Shown: piece by piece, positions 45,016 to 53,998 of the stretch | How positions within the stretch are numbered: the first letter of the stretch is position 1 | How the letters are laid out: each line of letters opens with the position of its first letter | Notes under the pieces: generated by a model | What the model saw: only the letters and a program-made list of their open reading frames with translations | Databases searched by the model: none | Told to the model about the DNA's origin: nothing | Translations under genes and position numbers: made by a program | Assembly (NCBI GenBank): GCA_003250355.1 | Contig: QKGS01000067.1 | Location: forward strand, 62,001-126,000 | DNA: 64,000 nucleotides | DNA from: Bacteroidota bacterium | GTDB lineage: Bacteria; Bacteroidota; Bacteroidia; Bacteroidales; SZUA-534 | Direction of reading: 5' to 3'

Positions 45016-45489
45016 TTGAAAACACTATTAATAGCAATCGGAAAAACCGACGAAGAGTATTTAAAATTCGGAATTGATAAATTTGTCGATAGGGTAAAAC
45101 GCTATATGCCTTTTGAATTTCAGGTATTACCGGATATAAAGCAGTCAAAAAACCTTTCTGAAATACAACAAAAAGAAAAGGAAGGGGAGCTGTTGCTAAA
45201 GAATTTTCAAGCAGGCGATTTTATAGTTTTGCTCGATGAAAATGGAAAACAAATGTCTTCGGTACGATTTTCGCAGTGGTTAAACAATCAAATGGTAAAC
45301 TCGCCAAAGCGATTGGTTTTTGTTATTGGCGGGCCGTATGGTTTTTCAAAGCAAATATATAATATGTCAAATTATAAATTATCACTTTCTGAAATGACTT
45401 TTTCGCATCAAATGATACGTTTGTTTTTTGTAGAACAGTTGTATAGAGCTAATGCCATATTGAAAGGGGAACCATATCATCACCAATAA
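45016..45489 (+). CDS. rlmH: 23S rRNA (pseudouridine1915-N3)-methyltransferase
   Basis: RlmH is a SPOUT methyltransferase that modifies helix 69 of 23S rRNA. The start is a TTG at 45016 (MKTLLIAIGKTDEEY); no ATG or GTG lies nearby and the N-terminus aligns with the family. The knot region has FVIGGPYGFS and the C-terminus LSLSEMTFSHQMIRLFFVEQLYRA with NAILKGEPYHH is diagnostic. The length of 157 residues is normal. The histidine kinase gene follows after 14 bp. Confidence 0.94.
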   Translation: MKTLLIAIGKTDEEYLKFGIDKFVDRVKRYMPFEFQVLPDIKQSKNLSEIQQKEKEGELLLKNFQAGDFIVLLDENGKQMSSVRFSQWLNNQMVNSPKRLVFVIGGPYGFSKQIYNMSNYKLSLSEMTFSHQMIRLFFVEQLYRANAILKGEPYHHQ

Positions 45490-45503
45490 TATAATTTCGG
45501 AAT

Positions 45504-48500
45504 ATGATTATTTTCAAAAAATATCGTCTTGCACTATTATCAATATTATTTTTTATTGTTTCGTGGTATATACATTATGAGACACGCAATGAACCTAATT
45601 TAAAGAAAATAGCTCGCTCTTTGGAGCAAAGCATTGCTTTTAAAAATAGAGTAGTGCAGCAAGCTGTTGATACGTTGGTTGAATGTGCGTTGAATAATAC
45701 TATTACCGAATATGTTGCCGATAATTATGAAACACTCGATAGTTATTCAAAAAATGAAGGTATAGTTTTTTATGTATATAGAGATAATAAACTTGTTTAC
45801 TGGACCGATAATTCATTGTCGATACCTGAAAATAATGAATGGTGGAAGAAACGGTTCTTTGCCTTGGGCAATAGTCAGGTAGTAATTTATAATAATGAAA
45901 AACAAAATTGTACAGCCATAGGTGTTATTGTAGTTAAAAACAATTATTCTATTGAAAATGAGTATTTGTTAAATGAAATGCATCCTTCGTTTTCGGTGCG
46001 TAATGGAATAAATATTACACCCGCCAATAGCAAAGCAGGCATACCGGTATGTACAACTCAGAATGAAGAATTATTTAGAGTTTGTTGTGCAAAAGAGCGT
46101 ATAGTTTCAAAAAATGTAACTCTTATAGTTTTTTTATTGTTTTTAGCGGGGGTTGTTACGTTTCTTTTATTTGTAAAAGAGCGTTTTAGCTCATTTTTAA
46201 CAGGAGTAAGAGGTGTATTTGTAATGCTAATAATACTTGTACTTATTGTATACGCTCTTTATACTTTAAGAGTACCGGCTTTTTTGTTAGACATACCGTT
46301 ATTCAATAGTGAGTACTTTAAAATTTCAGAGTTGAATATTTCGTTTGGAAATCTACTCTTACTTGTTCTTATTTCGGTTTTTACAATCTTTATTTATTAT
46401 TCATCATTAAAATATAAAATACAAAATGGTAAACTGAGAGCGAATTACCCTTTATTTATATTAATGCTTATTATAGCTATACTATTCGGAATATTAGGGT
46501 TGAATATTTTTCATAAGCTTATTCATGAATCATCATTTCAATTTGAGGCATACAATTTAGTTAACCTTTCTGTTTATAGTTTTGTAGGGTATACTATTCT
46601 GATTTTATTATACGGTGGATTCCTTTTACTTATCGATATTAGTTTGTATTATATAAGTATTAAGGCCGATATAGTGCGAACAGTAATTATTTCAAATCTT
46701 ATTCTGGTTTTGTTTTCTGTTTTATTCTTTATTCTGGTAGGGAATATAAATAAAATGGCACTTTCATTTTTGATTATACTGTTGAATTATCTTTTGTACC
46801 TTAGGTTTAAGGGGAGTATGAATCCGGGCGAAGTGGTATTGATAGTATTTTTATTTACAGTGTTTTCTACTCTTTATCTTCGTCAGCAAAACTTTATTAA
46901 GCAAAAAGTTGAGTTAGAAAAACTGGCCGAAAAAATGGTTCAGGAGCAAGACGCTGTTGCAAATACATTAATTGAGGAGCTAATTCCTGAAATAAAAACA
47001 GATTCTATAATAAAGAAGATGCTAACTGACAATGAGTTCGATTATGGCAACTTAGTACGATACACCCGAGCCAATTATTTTTCGGGATATTTGAGTAGTT
47101 ACGATTTTCAACTCACAGTATGCGACCGATACGATAGTTTACTTATAGATGAGATGCGCAATGAGTGGTTTCATTGTTATAGGTTTTTTAACTGGATAAT
47201 TTCGCATGAAGGTGAGCCAACATCGGTTGAGGGATTATATTACTTGAGCGACCAAATGGGTACTAAAAACCTGTTTTTGAAGTTGCCGGTTACATTAGGC
47301 GAAGGGTGGAATAATGTTACCCTTTTTATTGAATTGCTCACAAAACCAAACTATGAGGCACTTGGCTATCCCGGGCTGTTACTTCAAACCCCCTTAGTTG
47401 ATTCCGAAAAAAGAAATATTACTTATGCCCGTTATAATGGCAATAAGCTTGTGGCCAGTTCAGGCGATTTTGCTTATGCATTCGATTTATCGGTTTACAA
47501 CAAAACAGGCGATAAAATCAGATTTTTTCAAAGTGATGATTATGACCATCTGTTGTATACTTCAGTCAATGATGTTTCAATTATTATTAGTTATCCATCC
47601 ATAGGTTTCTACGATATTCTTGTTTCATTTACCTATATTTTTATATTCTTTCTTATGCTTATGTTTTCTATGCTGTGGATAACCAATAATTATTTGCCGG
47701 TAATAGATTTTCAGCTTACAGTAAAGAATCGAATGGTTTTAGCTATGATAGTTATTCTTATGTTGTCGTTGGTGCTTATGGGAATAGCTACAGCATTTTA
47801 TACCGCCAAACAGTTTGACGACAGACAATTCAGTATCATGAGTGAAAAAACTCAATCGGTACTTGTAGAGTTGGAAAATAAGTTGTCGGGAGTTAAGAAT
47901 ATAAATGATGTTGATATTAATTTCCTGACAAAGAATTTGGTCGAATTTTCAAATGTTTTTTATTCCGACATTAATATGTATAATCTTCAGGGTGAACTCA
48001 TAGCTACATCGCGGAAGCAGATTTTCGATAAGAATTTGATTAGCCGAAAAATGAATGCAGTTGCTTTCAGAGAACTTGTGCTAAATAAAAAAGCTAAGCT
48101 TGTGCAAAAAGAGAATATAGGTTCATTAGACTATTATTCGGCATATGTTCCGTTTTTAGGAGTCGATAATAAGCCTATTGCTTACTTGAATCTGCCATAT
48201 TTTGCAAAAGAAAAAATGCTTCAGTCTGAAATGGTTATGGTTGTTGTTGCAGTTATCAATGTTTATGCATTTTTAATATTAATTTCTGTTTTAATAGCAA
48301 TATATGTATCTGATAGGTTTACGGCGCCACTTCAAACGTTACAAGCAAGGTTAAAGGAAATTAAGTTAGGAGGCGAAAATCAACATATTGACTATGAAGG
48401 GAGCGATGAGGTTGCCGAACTTGTAGCAGAGTATAATCGTATGTTGGGAGAGCTTCAAAAGAGTGCGGTATTATTGGCAAAGTCAGAGCGTGAGTCGGCC

Positions 48501-49163
48501 TGGCGCGAAATGGCTCGACAAATAGCACATGAAATAAAAAATCCGCTTACCCCCATGAAACTTAATGTTCAGCTACTTGAACGCTCTTTAAAAAATAACG
48601 ACCCCGATTTTCTAGAGCGATTTGAAAAAACATCGGGAAATCTAATAGAACAGATTGATGCTCTATCCTCAATTGCAACAACGTTCTCTCAATTTGCACG
48701 TACTCCACTTACAAAACTTGAAAAAGTGAATATAATTGAGCGAATAAGGCAAGCTATTGAATTATTTAAGAATCATGAAAATGTAGATATAACAATTGAT
48801 AATGAGGAAAATGAAAAGCTGTACATTAATGCCGATAATGAGAAAGTACTTCAAGTATTCAATAATTTAATTAAGAATGCTGTTCATGCTGTTGCTTGCA
48901 GAGAAAATGGGGAAATTCATATATCATACACAATAGAAAGTAATACGGTAATTGTAAAAATATCTGACAATGGGATAGGTATTGAAAATAATGCAAAAGA
49001 TAAGCTGTTTCAACCTTATTTTACAACAAAAACAAGTGGTACAGGTTTGGGGTTGGCTATTGTAAAAACAATAATGGACGACCTAGATGGTGATATTTGG
49101 TTTGAGTCGGAGTTAAATAAAGGTGCAGACTTTTTTGTTAAATTTAAATTATACGATATTTAA
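45504..49163 (+). CDS. Large NtrY-like sensor histidine kinase
   Basis: At 1219 residues this is far larger than a common kinase. About ten membrane helices are spread over the first 800 residues, with two extracytoplasmic regions (about 30-195 and about 470-700) and a third sensor region of about 120 residues before the last helix near 920. A HAMP domain follows (SDRFTAPLQTLQARLKEI). The HisKA is MARQIAHEIKNPLTPMKL with the NtrY-type NPLTPMKL, and the ATPase motifs are NLIKNAVHA, DNGIGI and PYFTTKTSGTGLGLAI. An NtrX-type regulator is not in the window. It lies 14 bp after rlmH. Confidence 0.9.
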   Translation: MIIFKKYRLALLSILFFIVSWYIHYETRNEPNLKKIARSLEQSIAFKNRVVQQAVDTLVECALNNTITEYVADNYETLDSYSKNEGIVFYVYRDNKLVYWTDNSLSIPENNEWWKKRFFALGNSQVVIYNNEKQNCTAIGVIVVKNNYSIENEYLLNEMHPSFSVRNGINITPANSKAGIPVCTTQNEELFRVCCAKERIVSKNVTLIVFLLFLAGVVTFLLFVKERFSSFLTGVRGVFVMLIILVLIVYALYTLRVPAFLLDIPLFNSEYFKISELNISFGNLLLLVLISVFTIFIYYSSLKYKIQNGKLRANYPLFILMLIIAILFGILGLNIFHKLIHESSFQFEAYNLVNLSVYSFVGYTILILLYGGFLLLIDISLYYISIKADIVRTVIISNLILVLFSVLFFILVGNINKMALSFLIILLNYLLYLRFKGSMNPGEVVLIVFLFTVFSTLYLRQQNFIKQKVELEKLAEKMVQEQDAVANTLIEELIPEIKTDSIIKKMLTDNEFDYGNLVRYTRANYFSGYLSSYDFQLTVCDRYDSLLIDEMRNEWFHCYRFFNWIISHEGEPTSVEGLYYLSDQMGTKNLFLKLPVTLGEGWNNVTLFIELLTKPNYEALGYPGLLLQTPLVDSEKRNITYARYNGNKLVASSGDFAYAFDLSVYNKTGDKIRFFQSDDYDHLLYTSVNDVSIIISYPSIGFYDILVSFTYIFIFFLMLMFSMLWITNNYLPVIDFQLTVKNRMVLAMIVILMLSLVLMGIATAFYTAKQFDDRQFSIMSEKTQSVLVELENKLSGVKNINDVDINFLTKNLVEFSNVFYSDINMYNLQGELIATSRKQIFDKNLISRKMNAVAFRELVLNKKAKLVQKENIGSLDYYSAYVPFLGVDNKPIAYLNLPYFAKEKMLQSEMVMVVVAVINVYAFLILISVLIAIYVSDRFTAPLQTLQARLKEIKLGGENQHIDYEGSDEVAELVAEYNRMLGELQKSAVLLAKSERESAWREMARQIAHEIKNPLTPMKLNVQLLERSLKNNDPDFLERFEKTSGNLIEQIDALSSIATTFSQFARTPLTKLEKVNIIERIRQAIELFKNHENVDITIDNEENEKLYINADNEKVLQVFNNLIKNAVHAVACRENGEIHISYTIESNTVIVKISDNGIGIENNAKDKLFQPYFTTKTSGTGLGLAIVKTIMDDLDGDIWFESELNKGADFFVKFKLYDI

Positions 49164-49261
49164 CAACTGAATAATTATAAGCATTTTAAAAGCCAATCAA
49201 TCAATTGATAGCTTATATTATAAGTGCAGTATAATCAATTGTTTTTTGTTAAAAGGGTTCT

Positions 49262-49897
49262 TTAGTTGAACTTTTTTGCAACGTGTATAACTTTTTTTGT
49301 TTCAAAAAATGATTCTTCAAAAAAATCAGTAATGCTATATAATTTGATAGGGTCATTAATATTAGATAATTCATCATCAAAATCACCTCCTTTTAAGTAA
49401 AGCGTCCCATTTTGAATGCTGTTTTTATTTTGGTTGTGAATATTCTTTCTTGTAAGCTTATGAAACATATCGAATTGAGTAACAGCACGGCTTAATACAA
49501 AGTCGTAGGTGTTTTTATGTTTTTCAACTCTGGTTTGTTCTGCGGTAACATTTTTTAGTTGTAATGCATCAGCAATACCTTTAACTACTGTGATTTTTTT
49601 GTTAATAGAGTCTATTAGGTGAAATGTACATTCAGGGAACAATATAGCCAACGGTATTCCCGGAAAACCGCCACCGGTTCCTACATCAAGGAGTGTTGTC
49701 CCTTTTTCAAAGGTTATAATTTTGGCAATAGCTAAAGAGTGTAACACATGCCTTTCATAAAAATTGTCGATATCTTTACGGCTTATTACATTTATTTTTT
49801 CATTCCACTCGTTGTATAGAGAGCCAAGTTGTTGGAATTTGTTTTTTTGTTCGTCGGTAATTGTGGGGAAATACCTCTCTATTATATTATAGCTCAT
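49262..49897 (-). CDS. rsmG: 16S rRNA (guanine527-N7)-methyltransferase
   Basis: RsmG (GidB) methylates G527 of 16S rRNA. The SAM-binding motif is LLDVGTGGGFPGIPLAI near residue 70, and the N-terminal NEWNEKINVISRKDID and FVLSRAVTQFD are typical. The length of 211 residues is normal. Its start shares one base with the stop of the sigma-factor gene, so the two are translationally coupled. Confidence 0.95.
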   Translation of the reverse strand: MSYNIIERYFPTITDEQKNKFQQLGSLYNEWNEKINVISRKDIDNFYERHVLHSLAIAKIITFEKGTTLLDVGTGGGFPGIPLAILFPECTFHLIDSINKKITVVKGIADALQLKNVTAEQTRVEKHKNTYDFVLSRAVTQFDMFHKLTRKNIHNQNKNSIQNGTLYLKGGDFDDELSNINDPIKLYSITDFFEESFFETKKVIHVAKKFN

Positions 49898-50523
49898 TAT
49901 AGTTTTTCTCCTCTTTTCTCAAGAATGCCCATAAGTAGTTCTCTGGCTCTGTAAAGTTGGGCTTTAACTGTTCCAAGTGGCAGCTCCATTTCTTCTGCTA
50001 TTTCTTCATATGAATACTCGTCGAAATAACGCAACTTAACAAGTTGTTTGTATCGCGGTTTTAACGAATCAACAACTTCGCGCATAAGTATTCTTTTTTG
50101 GTCTTTTATTAAAGCTTCTTCAGGATCGGGCAAATCCGATTGTATTGCGAGTGAAGCATCTTCGCTAATAGCTTCACCATATATATCTTCTGTTTCGGCC
50201 GAACTGCTAAGAATGCTTATTTGTATAGCTTTCTTTTTGCGCATATGATCTATGCAGTTGTTCGATGCAATACGGAACAGCCAGGTGCTAAATGCAAAAC
50301 TGGGAGAGTATTGACTAATTTTTCTAAAAGCTTTTCCAAATGCTTCTATAGTAAGATCCTCTGCATCGCTTTGGTTGCTTACCATTTTAAGTACCATAAA
50401 GTATATAGAATCGTAGTACTTATTCATAAGCGTTGAGAAAGCAGCCTGATTGCCTTGTTGTGCTTTTTCAACAAGTTCAAGATCTTCTTTTGCTTTTTCT
50501 GAAAAATTAGAATTTACCTCCAT
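49897..50523 (-). CDS. RNA polymerase sigma factor, ECF-type
   Basis: The 208-residue protein has region 2 (YYDSIYFMVLKMVSNQSDAEDL, then FSTWLFRIASNNCIDHMRKKKA) and region 4 (YKQLVKLRYFDEYSYEEIAEEMELPLGTVKAQLYRARELL). An acidic linker of about 50 residues separates them. No anti-sigma factor gene lies beside it, which is unusual for an ECF factor that responds to a signal. The gene overlaps the upstream glycosyltransferase gene by 10 bp and rsmG by 1 bp. Confidence 0.92.
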   Translation of the reverse strand: MEVNSNFSEKAKEDLELVEKAQQGNQAAFSTLMNKYYDSIYFMVLKMVSNQSDAEDLTIEAFGKAFRKISQYSPSFAFSTWLFRIASNNCIDHMRKKKAIQISILSSSAETEDIYGEAISEDASLAIQSDLPDPEEALIKDQKRILMREVVDSLKPRYKQLVKLRYFDEYSYEEIAEEMELPLGTVKAQLYRARELLMGILEKRGEKL

Positions 50524-51650
50524 TTGGAATTTTTTCTATTTAATTTATTGACAAATATAAGACATAAATATAAAACAGGCATAAATATGTCAAATATTGG
50601 TACTAACAATAAAAACCCTTTTTCATTCAGTTTGTTCATGTTAAGTTTAAATATAATTAGCTGAAATATAAGGCGAATGCTAATTATTGTTATTGTAAAA
50701 ACTATTTCAGGAACAAGAATAAAACTTAAAATAGCTGTTGTATAAAATAAAAAACGAGACAGGTTTTCAGTAATTAGATAAAATTTATCGGCAGCACGGT
50801 AATATTTTGCAGTTGTTAAGTGGCGTCTTTTTTGTTTTATCCATTGACTGAATTTATTTACAGGTTCTGATCGAGTTATACTATCTTGCGATATTTGAAT
50901 TGTAGTATTGTCTTTTGTTGAGTGTTCATTTATAAACAGATCATCGTCGCCCGATTGGAGGTAGATATGCGATTTAAAACCTTTGCCTCCATAGAATAAT
51001 GTTTTTTTATACGACATATTTCTACCTATGCCCATATATGCTCTGCCGTTTATAGCTTTCCCAATATATTGCATTGCTATAAATAATGTTTCAAAGCATA
51101 TCATTAGGTTTAGCAATCCTTTTTGTTTTTCGTATCCGCCGTAACCTAATACTATTGATTTGTCGGAAGTGTAACTTTTGGCAATTTCACTTAACCAATT
51201 GTTAGAAACAGGATAGCAGTCGGCATCGGTAAAAACTAAATTGTCACATTTGGCCGATTTTATACCTATTGAAACAGCAAGTTTTTTGCTGTGCATAAAT
51301 TTGCGATCGGGTTCAATGGTAGTATGGCGTAGATTTTTGTATTTAAGTTCAAGCTCGCCAAGTAGAATTTCTGTATCGTCTTGCGAACAGTCGTTAACAA
51401 CTATTACTTCAAAGTCCTTATATTTTTGTTCGCATATTACAGGTAAATTCTTTCTAAGATTCTCTTCTTCGTTTTTTGCACAAATAATTACAGAAATCGG
51501 AGGTGTATTGTTGCTTACTTCTTTTTGTTTCCATAAAGCAGGTTTAAGAAAATAAAAGAAGTAGTATACTGCTTGAATTAATAATGATACAACTAATATA
51601 GCAAGGCTAACTTGTTGTATTACAGAATAGTTTAAGACTTGTTCAATCAC
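50514..51650 (-). CDS. Glycosyltransferase family 2, membrane-bound
   Basis: The GT-A catalytic domain (about 45-270) shows SVIICAKNEEENLRKNLP, VIVVNDCSQDDT, VFTDADCYP as the metal-binding DxD-like motif, and the late Q-x-x-R-W-like motif as KQKRRHLTT. An N-terminal helix (about 12-34) and two or three C-terminal helices place it in the membrane. The acceptor and sugar cannot be named. It is the first gene of the GT2 / sigma / rsmG group. Confidence 0.88.
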   Translation of the reverse strand: MIEQVLNYSVIQQVSLAILVVSLLIQAVYYFFYFLKPALWKQKEVSNNTPPISVIICAKNEEENLRKNLPVICEQKYKDFEVIVVNDCSQDDTEILLGELELKYKNLRHTTIEPDRKFMHSKKLAVSIGIKSAKCDNLVFTDADCYPVSNNWLSEIAKSYTSDKSIVLGYGGYEKQKGLLNLMICFETLFIAMQYIGKAINGRAYMGIGRNMSYKKTLFYGGKGFKSHIYLQSGDDDLFINEHSTKDNTTIQISQDSITRSEPVNKFSQWIKQKRRHLTTAKYYRAADKFYLITENLSRFLFYTTAILSFILVPEIVFTITIISIRLIFQLIIFKLNMNKLNEKGFLLLVPIFDIFMPVLYLCLIFVNKLNRKNSKWR

Positions 51651-51725
51651 TGCTTTAGGTTGTTATTATGTTTGTACAATAATAAGAAACATTTTTTGCA
51701 TTAGTTAACTAAAGTTGATTTTTGT

Positions 51726-51733
51726 TACCTTTG
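51726..51733 (+). promoter_or_regulatory. -7 element of tgt
   Basis: TACCTTTG followed by CG is a classic Bacteroidota -7 box. The predicted start near 51740 leaves a leader of about 10 nt before the ATG at 51750. No TTTG is at the best upstream distance. Confidence 0.55.
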
Positions 51734-51749
51734 CGCCTCATTTATAAAT

Positions 51750-52880
51750 ATGGAATTTAAGTTATTAAAAACCGATTCAAAGACAAATGCCAGAGCAGGT
51801 GAAATTACAACCGATCACGGGGTAATAAATACACCGATATTTATGCCTGTTGGTACTCTTGGATCAGTTAAGGGGCTTCATCAGCGCGATGTTGATGAAG
51901 ATATAAAAGCGCAAATAATATTAGGTAACACGTATCACTTGTATTTGAGACCAGGAATGGAGCTTATGAAACAGGCCGGAGGTTTGCATAAATTTATGAA
52001 CTGGAATAAGCCAATATTAACCGATAGTGGTGGTTATCAGGTGTTCAGTCTCTCCAATAACAGAAAGCTTATGGAAGAGGGAGCTGCATTTCGCTCACAT
52101 ATCGATGGTTCTAAGCATATGTTTACTCCCGAAAATGTTGTTGATATTCAGCGAATTATAGGTGCAGATATTATAATGGCTTTCGATGAGTGTCCTCCGG
52201 GTGATGCAACATATGAGTATGCTAAGAGCTCATTGGAGTTAACCACACGTTGGTTGCATAGAGGCTTGAAGCGGTTTTCACAAACCGATGGCTTGTATGC
52301 CCATAGTCAAACTTTTTTTCCAATAGTACAGGGGTGTGTTTATCCCGAATTGCGTAAAAAGGCGGCTAATGATATAGCTGAACTTGGCTGCGACGGTAAT
52401 GCAATAGGTGGGCTTTCGGTTGGTGAACCTGCCGAGGTAATGTATGCTATGACCGAAGTTGTAAATGAAATATTACCAACCGACAAACCGCGTTATCTGA
52501 TGGGAGTTGGCACCCCGGTAAATATTCTTGAAGGAATTGCACGCGGAGTTGATATGTTCGACTGTGTAATGCCTACTCGTAATGGTCGTAATGGAATGCT
52601 TTTTACTAGTGAGGGTATTATTAATATTAAAAATAAAAAGTGGGAAAATGATTTTTCGCCACTTGATCCGGATGGCACATCATTTGTTGATTCGTTTTAT
52701 ACTAAGGCGTATTTAAAACACTTATTTTCAGCTCAGGAACTGTTGGGTATGCAAATAGCAAGCCAACATAATCTGGCTTTTTATTTATGGCTGGTTAATG
52801 CCGCTCGTGAGAAAATCGAAGATGGAACGTTTTCTCAATGGAAAGATATTATGGTAAAAAAACTGGGAACAAGGTTGTAG
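51750..52880 (+). CDS. tgt: tRNA-guanine transglycosylase (queuine tRNA-ribosyltransferase), zinc cysteines absent
   Basis: Tgt replaces guanine-34 with preQ1 in GUN anticodons. The substrate pocket residues are in place: ILTDSGGYQVFSL, AFDECPP, NAIGGLSVGEP, and the nucleophile Asp in VDMFDCVMPTRNGRNG. The zinc motif C-x-C-x2-C of most bacterial Tgt enzymes is missing: where it should be (52665-52700), the protein reads LDPDGTSFVDSFYTKAYLKH. The distal His (in SQHN) is kept. Length (376) and fold motifs otherwise look normal, so the enzyme is probably active without that zinc site. It is followed by a permease gene. Confidence 0.92.
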   Translation: MEFKLLKTDSKTNARAGEITTDHGVINTPIFMPVGTLGSVKGLHQRDVDEDIKAQIILGNTYHLYLRPGMELMKQAGGLHKFMNWNKPILTDSGGYQVFSLSNNRKLMEEGAAFRSHIDGSKHMFTPENVVDIQRIIGADIIMAFDECPPGDATYEYAKSSLELTTRWLHRGLKRFSQTDGLYAHSQTFFPIVQGCVYPELRKKAANDIAELGCDGNAIGGLSVGEPAEVMYAMTEVVNEILPTDKPRYLMGVGTPVNILEGIARGVDMFDCVMPTRNGRNGMLFTSEGIINIKNKKWENDFSPLDPDGTSFVDSFYTKAYLKHLFSAQELLGMQIASQHNLAFYLWLVNAAREKIEDGTFSQWKDIMVKKLGTRL

Positions 52881-52903
52881 CTGTTTCATTTTTTATAGAT
52901 TTG
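52875..52903 (+). promoter_or_regulatory. Possible promoter for lptF/G-like gene inside the end of tgt
   Basis: TTG (52875-52877) and TAGATTTG (52896-52903) are 18 nt apart. The predicted transcript start falls at about 52910, on the TTG that best fits the permease start codon. Confidence 0.4.
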
Positions 52904-52909
52904 CATTCG

Positions 52910-53986
52910 TTGAAAAAATTAGATTTTTATATAATAAAGAAATTTTTGGGCACATTCTTTTTTGCCCTTCTGCTTATTATAGTTATAGTTATAGTTTTCG
53001 ATATTTCCGAAAAAATCGACAATTTCATTGGTAAAACTTGTACTCTTAATGAAATAGTATTTGATTATTATCTGAACTTTATACCATATTTTTCAAATTT
53101 ATTTTCATCCCTTTTTATTTTTATTGCTGTAATTTTCTTTACATCGAAAATGGCTTCCGATTCTGAAATTATTGCAATATTGAGTAGTGGTGTAAGTTTT
53201 ATCCGCTTTTTGGTTCCGTATTTTATTGCATCGTTATTTCTTGCTCTGCTGTCGTTATATATGATTAACTGGGTTATTCCAAAATCAAATGTAAAACGAC
53301 TTGAGTTTGAAAATAAGTATGTTAACGGTGTGGTGTACAATATGGATCAGAATATTCATAAGCAAGTACTGCCGGGTGTTTATGTGTATATGGATAATTA
53401 CAATACGGTATATGATGTAGGTTATAAATTTGCAATTGAGAAGTTTGAGAATGGAGAATTAATATCTAAAACCACATCGGATTATATTCAGTGGGATACT
53501 GTTTTGCAGACTTGGAAAATAATGAATGCTACTACTCGTAATTATTTAGATGGGCGGGAAGAGATTATTTATAACCGACGTATTGATAGCTTGGTTAATA
53601 TGAAACCTGAAGATTTTTCGCGGCGACATACTGTTGTTGAGGCTATGGATTTTAAGCAACTGAATGAATTTATAGCGCAGGAAACCCTTATTGGTTCCGA
53701 CAGGGTTAATCAGTGGATAATAGAAAAGCACCGACGATTTGCTTCTCCGTTTTCAACCTTTATCCTTACTCTAATTGGTGTTTGTTTGTCGTCGAGGAAA
53801 CGACGCGGCGGTATAGGTGTTAATATTGGATTAGGGTTGCTTTTGGCTTTTTCGTACATACTGTTTATGCAGGTATCTAATGTGCTTTCAACCAATGCAG
53901 GAATAAGTCCGGTTATTGCTGTGTGGATACCAAATTTTCTATACTCGGTAATTGGGGTAGGGCTATATTTTAAAGCATCGCAATAG
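52910..53986 (+). CDS. LPS export permease of the LptF/LptG (YjgP/YjgQ) family
   Basis: LptF and LptG form the membrane part of the LptB2FG transporter that pulls LPS out of the inner membrane. The TTG at 52910 gives MKKLDFYIIKKFLGTFFFALLL, the normal start; the frame is open upstream to an ATG inside tgt at 52838 and also has a TTG at 52901. Helices lie at about 10-35, 58-78 and 95-115, then a periplasmic jellyroll region (about 130-270) and three C-terminal helices. The sequence does not tell F from G. The other Lpt genes are not in the window. Confidence 0.9.
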   Translation: MKKLDFYIIKKFLGTFFFALLLIIVIVIVFDISEKIDNFIGKTCTLNEIVFDYYLNFIPYFSNLFSSLFIFIAVIFFTSKMASDSEIIAILSSGVSFIRFLVPYFIASLFLALLSLYMINWVIPKSNVKRLEFENKYVNGVVYNMDQNIHKQVLPGVYVYMDNYNTVYDVGYKFAIEKFENGELISKTTSDYIQWDTVLQTWKIMNATTRNYLDGREEIIYNRRIDSLVNMKPEDFSRRHTVVEAMDFKQLNEFIAQETLIGSDRVNQWIIEKHRRFASPFSTFILTLIGVCLSSRKRRGGIGVNIGLGLLLAFSYILFMQVSNVLSTNAGISPVIAVWIPNFLYSVIGVGLYFKASQ

Positions 53987-53998
53987 TTCTTGTATTTA

